A stretch of DNA of 64,000 nt from Harmonia axyridis. Lineage: Eukaryota; Arthropoda; Insecta; Coleoptera; Coccinellidae. The notes under the pieces were generated by a model. The model had not been told where the DNA came from, ran no database searches, and worked only from the letters and a program-made list of their open reading frames with translations. Made by a program: the position numbers and the translations under genes. The DNA lies in NCBI RefSeq assembly GCF_914767665.1, contig NC_059501.1, forward strand, positions 82,496,798 to 82,560,797, read 5' to 3'. This document shows, piece by piece, positions 56,315-64,000 of this stretch (positions are counted from its first letter, which is position 1; every line of letters starts with the position of its first letter).

Positions 56315-58905
56315 ATATCTAATATAATAAGAAGAACCAAAAAAAATAATAAATGTTATATTTTCTATTCTATACCACATTGAATCATCACAATAAATTG
56401 AACGATAAAAAAGAATCAAATCGAAATTTTTAAGCCAAAGAGTACGTATTAGTCGTTTGTACATATTATAGAGAAAAACCTTACAAAATTTTAATATAAT
56501 AGAAAAATACTCTTCCGAACCAATTCAAAACCACTAACTAATGATTTTTCAACACAACGAGTGATGAAAATTCATACAATTCACCTGTGTTTCTTTGATC
56601 TAGCATTTTTGAAGCGATCGATAAATTCCAACGAAAATAATTGAATGGTACATCCCAGTAATTAATTTATAGTCCTGTGTCCTCGCTCACAATTATTCCA
56701 ACAACACGTATCCAATTCGGATTGGTACAATTTTGAAATATATGGAATACATTTCAGTGCCTTGATAATCACTGAAAATGCATAAGGTTTCGCCTCAATG
56801 AACACCATAATGAATATTGAAAATGTTCCATTCGATGATTGGAGCGATAATTAGTGAGGGAAAGAGGAAAAAATGAATTTCATTTTGGTCACAGCGTGCC
56901 TGATCGTAAATAAAATGGAATCGATGATACCGAAATAACCGTTGCATGAATTTGGGTGAAATATTCGAATGGATTGTGATGGCAACGAACGAAATTCTAG
57001 ATAGAATTGAATTAATCATAAATGTAACAGATGAATTAAGAGGGCGTTTCGATGTTAAAAATCTTGATTGAAGCTACTAAAAAGCGAGTGCAAACGTATA
57101 AATCGATTGTGTGTCATGGAAAAGTCGAATTTCAATGTTAGCTATGAATAATATAATCCTGATGCCAAAAATTATATTGAGCTGAATTCCTAGATAAAAC
57201 AATTTTACGTACGTACAGTTTGCTATCCCTGGACCTGATTGTATAGACCATATACCTTCTAAGATATGCACATAAGTACAACTCTATGTAAGTTAATGAT
57301 GATACGCGTTGCACGTATCCTTATATTTCATTGCGTTAAGAAAACACACCGAATTCATGATTAATACTAGTTTTATACTTTCTATGTTTTTACATTCAAT
57401 AAAATTGGATATTGTAAACTTGAGGATTGAATTTGTAAAAGAGTTTTGTTTGTTCATTCGTAATTTTTAAATCATTTCTGTTCACCGAATGGTGATGTAC
57501 CCAGCTAGGGTAGGTCAATCGTTATACAGTAGAAGGAATGGTCAATTAATATTCTGTAGACTCATCAAAGGATATTTATTTCTTACCCCACACTGAACTG
57601 ATCACAGATGATATCTCACATGATTTAATTCAAGAGTGTAAGCATCGAATGAATGAATCACAGAATACTACTGAATAAGATTTTTATTACTACTTCATGT
57701 GTCAAAATTATAAAGTTCATTCGATTTTCAAGAGTTGAGAGTCTTGCCTTTACATTTCAAATGTATAATTGTCATTTTGTCAATTGTAGGGAAAGGGTTA
57801 TCATAATCTTTGTTTTTGCAAAGGTAGATAATCGCTTATTTTTGGTAAAATCCGTTCGATGTTCGTTGAATCTAGTTCTGAATGAATGTCCTGTCAATCT
57901 TATGTTGGTATTCTTCATTCTTCTTGTGTTCCATATCCGTGGGGTCAGAGGGTCGGCAAAAATCTAGGATATCCTGAATTCTGAGGCAGCCAAGGCCGTC
58001 AAGGTCTCCAGATTCAACTCCAGTCTACTTTTTTTGGTGTGGTTGCATGCCCCAAAAAATTTACATCCAGAACCTGAAAATTCAGAACAGCTAAGAATGA
58101 AAATATTCAACATAGAATGCTCGGTTATTGCATGGTTCAAGGAGCATATATTTTAGTTTATTGATTTCAATTTAATTTTTATATAGTTTTTGAATGATTT
58201 GCTTAGTTTTGAGAATAACAATTTTAATTTCTTCTTTAGGCTGAAATCTTATCAATATTCCAAATAATCGAATCTATGTTCAATCGTACCCTCGAATATA
58301 ATAATGATCAACATAGTCGAATCTTTTTTTTTATTTTTTAGGTATTACAAATGAAGTTTGCCTTTATAGATTCAATTCTTAATTCCCTTCTTTCACTCAA
58401 TCCGCAAGATGTCGAACTTCTAGTCGTGTGTTCATTGTCTAATTTCCTATATTCTTTAAACAAAGCAGTATGATCTGTGTGTCCACCATTTTCTTTTGTA
58501 CATTGTATTGATCTTAATCACATGAGTAGATGAAATTGCACAAAAAACTCCTGCAACGAGCGCTCTTATTCATTTCGCAGATTGTAATCCAAATGGAATC
58601 ATGTTCTTTTTTGTATTCTTTAACAGCTTTTTAATATTTCTTGAAAATACTATAGTTATTCCGAATATTATAAAAATACTATATTCATTGATTAAAACAA
58701 AATTCACTCTCATTTTCAACAGAATACTGACTCAAAATTTGAATAACCTATACCGAATCATTTAGAACACGTATACTCGTACCCCCTTCCCTCATAGCGA
58801 TGTTGGAAAGGAAATTGTTGAAATGACCACAACATACTGAATTTTTAAACGAATAAAATCTTAGATTCGTTTCCTATATAAAAAAATTTCTCAAATCGAT
58901 AGGTA
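56315..58905. other. Long AT-rich stretch
   Basis: No gene seen. At 56582-56650 a 70-base block (GATCTAGCATTTTTGAAGCG, then CGATAAATTCCA) recurs at 61337-61409. Open frames up to 104 codons (57653-57967) are unrecognised. Confidence 0.35.
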
Positions 58906-58909
58906 TCTT

Positions 58910-59510
58910 TGACACTTCTACATAACACTCCTCCTATCTCGACCGGCGCCTCCACCAATTTGCAAAATCTATTCATCATACTCACAGCTCCGAATAAAAA
59001 ATCCCGTTGACTCCAAACTTCCGACGTGATAAATTAATCTTCTCGCCTATTGCATTCTCTCCGAGGAAAAAATGCAGCGTTGCATAATCCCCGACCTTTC
59101 CCGGTCCAATTCTGGAGGCGTCGAAGTTTTCTATGGCCCTCCGCAAGGTTCATTCAGTGGATCAGGGGAACTTTCGGATATCATATAACCGTTAAATAAA
59201 TATCTCGATCCGGTTATACAAGTCCTGAGCTGCCCAGCAGACGTGACAGTAACTGGCGCTGCCGAATTTATGTCGGGAGATTTTATCGACTGTTCGGAAA
59301 ATGCGAAAAGTTTGTTATGGAAGCTCGTTCATCATCCTCCCCCCGAATTAAGGTTTCCACGCGGAAATTGGAAAAGCCATATTCATGAATCGGGTATGCC
59401 GATGCCGATGTTTTCGGTTTTCTGACAGGTAGGTAACCGGAAAATTGTACTCGGTTTTTTTTGCGCACTACGTCATGGCTCTTTCTCTCGGTATTTATTA
59501 ACATTTCAGT
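58910..59510. other. GC- and CpG-richer island
   Basis: Island with frames of 60 and 73 codons on opposite strands, unrecognised. Confidence 0.4.
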
Positions 59511-59514
59511 TGAA

Positions 59515-61600
59515 TGAATACTGGGTGTTCATTTACTTAATTGCCATTCGATACTTTACGAACTCGGAAGCTTGAAAAATACATTGGATTGGATTGTTTT
59601 TTTTTGGAGCGAATGAAAAACAGGGAATTAATTTGCTGAAAAATAATTTCAGTATTATCAGAGGAAATGTAATACATTAGCATGAAGTAATAAACATAGA
59701 TAGAGGGAGTAAATGTAATTTTTACATTTCCCTAACATGGTTAGATTACGTTGTCGGATTGTGATATATTTTCGAATCCACAATTTTACTATATCGTTAT
59801 GCATGTATATTATATTGAATGAAATATATTTATTTTAGTGATTTTCGATCAAATACGCAAATTTGAATATTTAGAACCCGATATTTTTCCTAATTGTCGA
59901 ATTGATAATAAGCAGAATATTCATTATTTTCTGTATCTACCTGCTTAAATCCAAGGTTTGGCAACTTTTGCTCTCCTAGTGTTAACGGTTGTTTCACGTC
60001 GTCTGGCCCGGTTAAAGTATGTTTTTTGAATTTCCGATATATTTAGGTGTCTATTTCGATATATTTTGAGTGAGAATGAAACGTTGATTCACTATGAGAC
60101 ATAAGAAGTGCGTTCTTTGTGAAGAAACGCGCGAATTGAGTGAAATATTGCATCACTGATATGTTTTCATTTCCGCGCGCTTCATGTCGAATTTGATAGT
60201 TCGGTTGGAAATAGAATTAGCTAACGGGGCATATGTTCCACCTATCTATGTTTATTACTCTGAGATTTCAAAGTATGAGTACCTGAAGATAAAAACCTCA
60301 GCAAAAACCCCATGTCCTCGTATAGGTTCACTGTTTGGTTTGTGTATCTGTTTACAGAATAATGATGGACGTTATTATGAACTGGGTTATCCATGTCATT
60401 GTTCGGTTCAGATTTAACAGTCCTGTTTCAATGACATTTGTCAAACGAAAATGTCGTTTATCTAATTTCATCTAGTGTGAAAATTGTGGTAATTTAGTAG
60501 TAGTAGTAGTAAGTTAGTGCATTACAGTATACGCTCAGGTCAATCCGAACGTATAATTGGTAAGACAGTGAAAAATTTAAACAAACTAGATCTGTTACTG
60601 ATGTCTTAAAGCCCATACATCATCGTAATGCCCACTCAACCGAAAATATTGCTAAGAGCTTTTATTCATTCCTCGGCGCGTACAACATTTGGACCCCTTC
60701 TACGGCACGCTAAGGTGTATTTTGCACATGAATTTGCATCTACATCGCTATAAGGTTCAATTTCCACAAGAACAAGAGCAAGGTAACCATGGAATGCATT
60801 ACATACAGCACATTTTACACTAGGTAGATTGAAAAAAAGGATAATTGTCACATACAGGCAGTAAAAATGCTCATGTCACGGATGAGACTATAACATACAC
60901 AAAAATCTCTGTATGGTATGTATTTCGATCTAGTGGACTGATTAGCCTATAAATCTTTGAAAATGAAGAACGTATCAATCAAATAGTGAATTCTAGTCGC
61001 TATAGCTATATCAATGTTGATTTTTTTTTAAATCACAAAGTAGGAACCCCTTATAACTATTCTTTTTCCAATAACTTTGATTGAAAACACTGTCTAGTTC
61101 AATTGTCATCATTACGCAGAGCAAACTTTAGGTAAATACCTAATAAAATTTTCAGAAGAGGTTGCTGATTGTCGATGAAATTTTATCGCTAACAATTCTG
61201 AAAAGACGCTAATGAAATATCGAATTGAAGTTCAATCGTATAGTCCAGTAGAATCACGCCATTGTGTTGATCTCTCTGAGATTTAATGCAGTTTTTACGC
61301 TCAAATAGAGCAGCAAAAACGTGAAAGCGTACAATGCTCCTGTGTTCCATTTGATCTCGCATTTTCGAACCGATCGATGAATTCCAGGGGATTTAATTGA
61401 ATGATATTGAAATGGCAATAAAGGGCCATTAGGCTATTAGGCAGGTAACCGTGTAACAGGTTACACGATGTTCCCATACACTACGGCAAAGCTATTTCTT
61501 TCATTTTTCGTCAACACTATGAGGAAATACATACATAAAGGGTGTTCCTTGGAGTCATGATAATATTTAGGGGATCGAGTTTTATACCTATTTCAATGAA
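59515..61600. other. AT-rich stretch with a TAG run
   Basis: A TAG microsatellite of about five units lies at 60498-60512. The 61337-61409 block pairs with 56582-56650. No gene recognised. Confidence 0.35.
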
Positions 61601-61604
61601 AGAA

Positions 61605-62565
61605 CCTTCGTTGTTTTTTTGAGTGTTTTTTTTTTGAAAATTCTAGTTAATTGCCTATAATCTCTGAAATAATCGGCCAACTGCAGTCATTTTCGTGATA
61701 TTCAATCACGATATATCGAATCAATTGACCGAATACTATCAAATACTCATGTAGATTTTATTGATTTTTCGTATTTTTTAAGGTCTAGGTATCGCAAATT
61801 TGAGCAATATTTTTCGATATGAAAATTTTCGAATGAGTTGAAAATCAGGCTGATTAAAGATCGTTGAGTCCAACTCCGCTCACCGATTTCAAGTCCGTAT
61901 CTTGAGCCCAAGAGATGTAGCAGCCCCAAGAAAATTAATAATTTTTTTTTTGAAAATTTCAGCTTATTGCCTATTATTTCTGAAATAATGGACAAATCGG
62001 CCAGCTATTTCGACATGAGAATTTTCGGATGAGTTCAAAATCAGGCTAATTGAGGATCGATAATTCCAACTCCGCTCATCGATTTTGCGTAGACCTCGAA
62101 GTTCAAGAAATTTGCAACTCGAAATTTTGGAAAATTCAAAAAAAATTTTAATTTCTATACAAGAATCGTTAGAAATTTTTGGATGAGTTCAAAATCAGGC
62201 TGATTAGGGATCATGAAGATCAACTCCGCTTTCCGCTATTTCGTTGACCTCAAAGTTTAAGTATTTTTCAACTGGAAATTTTGGAAAAATCAGTAAATAT
62301 TTGAATTTCAATACAAGAATCGTTATATCTCCTGAAATATTTGTCACACACCCCTCAAATAACCACGTTTTTTATTGAACGAGCTATGACCTAAAACATG
62401 TTGAGATTTCAAGTCTGTATCTTGAGCCCATGATGTGCCAGCCTCAAGAGAATTGATACATTTTTTTTTTGAAAATTTTTGTTTATTGCCTGTAATTTCT
62501 GAAAAAATGTAATAATCGGCCAACAGCAAGCATTTCCGTGATTTTCGTCATCGAATCAATTGACA
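61605..62565. repeat. Nested local repeats
   Basis: Three short modules recur. GATGAGTTCAAAATCAGGCT with TCAACTCCGCT after it occurs near 61835, 62030 and 62183. TTTCAAGTCCGTATCTTGAG occurs near 61888 and 62407. A TTTTTTTTTGAAAATTT plus TTATTGCCTATAAT/TTTCTGAAATAAT module occurs near 61630, 61948 and 62470. Whole blocks from about 61630 to 61760 and 62460 to 62590 match, including ATCGAATCAATTGAC. It looks like a locally amplified repeat, roughly 0.5 kb in outer period with shorter inner units. Confidence 0.8.
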
Positions 62566-62703
62566 AGATACCATGGAATTCTCATGTAGGTTTTTTAAAA
62601 TTTTTCTTGCAGGGCTCCTTTTCTTGCCCTGTTAATCTGAGAAATTGGTTGTTCTGGTATTTTCCACGGAATATTTTCAATTTTACAACTATCGTTATTC
62701 GCT

Positions 62704-62872
62704 AAAAACTGATTCACTTCTCGCGAACAAGAAGCATTTTCTTCTAATTTATTGTTTTCATTCAAGTTATAAGATACTAAGGATTCCACACACCAAAAAT
62801 TGTCATGTTACATTCAACAAGTTGGAAGTTGATAGGGTGGGCCAAGACTTGGACGATGTGTGTTTTCAATCA
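62704..62872. repeat. Dispersed repeat, copy 2 (pair with 31.04 kb)
   Basis: Same order of landmarks as at 31043-31218: AACTGATTCACTT, ATTGTTTTCATTCAA, GATTCCACAC, CATTCAACAAGTT and GACGATGTGTGT. Here it follows the nested repeat block rather than a minisatellite. Confidence 0.75.
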
Positions 62873-62879
62873 GATTTCA

Positions 62880-63530
62880 ATCGTAATGTATTCACTCATC
62901 GAAGGAAAATTATTATACCATAAAGCACCCAATCAAAATGAATTGACAAAGAACGAAGAATCGATTGACACAATTCACAATGTAATATTTCTTGAAAACT
63001 GTTTCAGAGTAAGATATAATACCTTAAAGTGCTTGAGTACCGAAAGTTAACCGATTGGAAATCATGCCTACAAACTCGATTAGCCCTTCAAAAACACCAT
63101 CGCATAAATCCAATCGTTAGCAATCGTTCATCAGATTATCGGTGTGGATATCACTGGATTTCATGCTCCCTCGAATTTTAAATGGGCAAATTATCAAAGC
63201 GTAGAGACATAAATAATGATTTCACCATTTGCGCCCAGCATATAATTTAAGCAATGTTTAATCCGACAATAAAACAGATATCCGATAATGGGATGTGACA
63301 AATTGATGACGTTATTGGTTACCCGCGGGGATTCAACAGTTTCGATATTGCGTCGAAGCTTGATATGCGGTTGGTTTCGGCTGAATAAGGTTATAACTGT
63401 CATGTGGCGTCATCTACCGGGTTATTGGAATATTAAATTTAACAAATAATTTAATGTTGATTGTTTGTGAGAGAGAATTTGGAATAATATTGATGCAATT
63501 TGATTTAATGAACTTCATTTTCAAGGTCCA
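62880..63530. other. AT-rich stretch
   Basis: No feature recognised. Confidence 0.35.
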
Positions 63531-63536
63531 AGTCGT

Positions 63537-63833
63537 TCAAGTATTTACCCAGAAATTGTGTGTTTTTTTTAAGGAAGGGGAAGATTAGATTTGTCTTCCT
63601 GGATCTGTAATAACGAAAATATTATCATTTCTTTTCGAATATTCTCCTTGAATTTTGTATGGTTCTAACTTGCGAAAAAATGTAGATTTTGCTCTAGTGA
63701 ATTCTATTGTCGACCCTCAACTCGCTCAAATATTCATCCAAAACTTGTGTGGTTTTTTCAAGGCGAAGGAAGATTCAATGTGTCTTCCTGGATCTGTAAC
63801 AATTGTAACGTTACAATTGCCCATGTGACTCTG
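63537..63833 (+). repeat. Direct repeat pair and palindromic end motif
   Basis: About 78 bases at 63537-63615 recur at 63727-63803 (AAGGAAGGGGAAGATTAGAT against AAGGCGAAGGAAGATTCAAT; both end GTCTTCCTGGATCTGTAA). At 63800-63819 lies the perfect palindrome CAATTGTAACGTTACAATTG, and with its right flank it recurs at 44.63 kb. A repeat element may begin here and run past the window end. Confidence 0.6.
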
Positions 63834-64000
63834 AGACTGATTTCTAGGGGTGGTTTGGCTTATTTGGCAACGAAACTCCTACCTAGGTTTCTACAAATTC
63901 AATTAAATTAAAATATACAAAGATCGATCTTCTTTACTCTGAACAAATAATATTGAAATAAAAACTTAACTTAAACCAGTTTTTAATCAATTACGGTGCT

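Noticed and set aside
1..64000. CRISPR arrays, bacterial operons or phage genes
   Set aside because: No spaced direct repeats of that type, no ribosome-binding-site pattern and no prokaryotic gene families. All recognisable coding remains are animal transposable elements.

Overview
The window looks like nuclear DNA of an insect. It is AT-rich and has no operons or long intact genes, but it is dense with decayed eukaryotic transposons of types common in insects: mariner, Tc1/mariner-like, RTE-like, I/R1-like and jockey-like LINEs, tRNA-derived repeats and foldback repeats. A beetle is plausible from the repeat mix, but the sequence alone does not prove it. I see no complete host gene. The best host-gene candidate is one exon at 531-652, bounded by good splice signals. 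If it is real, much of what follows may be intron.

Layout. 0-6 kb: candidate exon, a mariner-like transposase relic, an RTE-like scrap, a truncated LINE with a readable reverse transcriptase, and a LINE RNase H tail. 7-12 kb: GC-rich island, mariner and LINE scraps, a second RT relic. 12.8-14.1 kb: a repeat cluster built on a large inverted repeat with a hammerhead-ribozyme motif. 14.8-16.1 kb: the best-preserved mariner, still broken. 16-18.4 kb: a GC-richer block, an RTE-like 3' end and a transposase relic. 20.5-20.8 kb: two tRNA-like sequences head to head. 22.4-24.8 kb: half a mariner, then a foldback element with hammerhead-like arms. 26-36 kb: islands, LINE tails, a 68-bp minisatellite, a probable solo LTR, a repeat-family protein relic and another hammerhead-bearing repeat. 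37.7-46.7 kb: a mariner split by a LINE scrap, a MITE with long terminal inverted repeats, LINE tails and a third kind of hammerhead repeat. 48-56.3 kb: an internally deleted transposon, a triple foldback repeat, a palindrome-rich MITE and two more transposase relics. 56-64 kb: mostly unremarkable DNA, a nested repeat block, and copies of repeats seen earlier.

Two patterns run through the window. First, about fifteen GC- and CpG-richer islands of 0.3-0.75 kb recur every few kilobases in AT-rich repeat-derived DNA; they look like surviving single-copy sequence, possibly regulatory. Second, at least three unrelated-looking repeat families carry the hammerhead core (CUGANGA, a helix II hairpin, GAAA, with matching helix I arms), mostly inside inverted repeats. 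Hammerheads are known from terminal repeats of Penelope-like retroelements, so these may be their non-autonomous remains or an undescribed family. No Penelope reverse transcriptase or GIY-YIG endonuclease is visible here.

All calls come from reading the sequence and from memory of protein families; no search was run.
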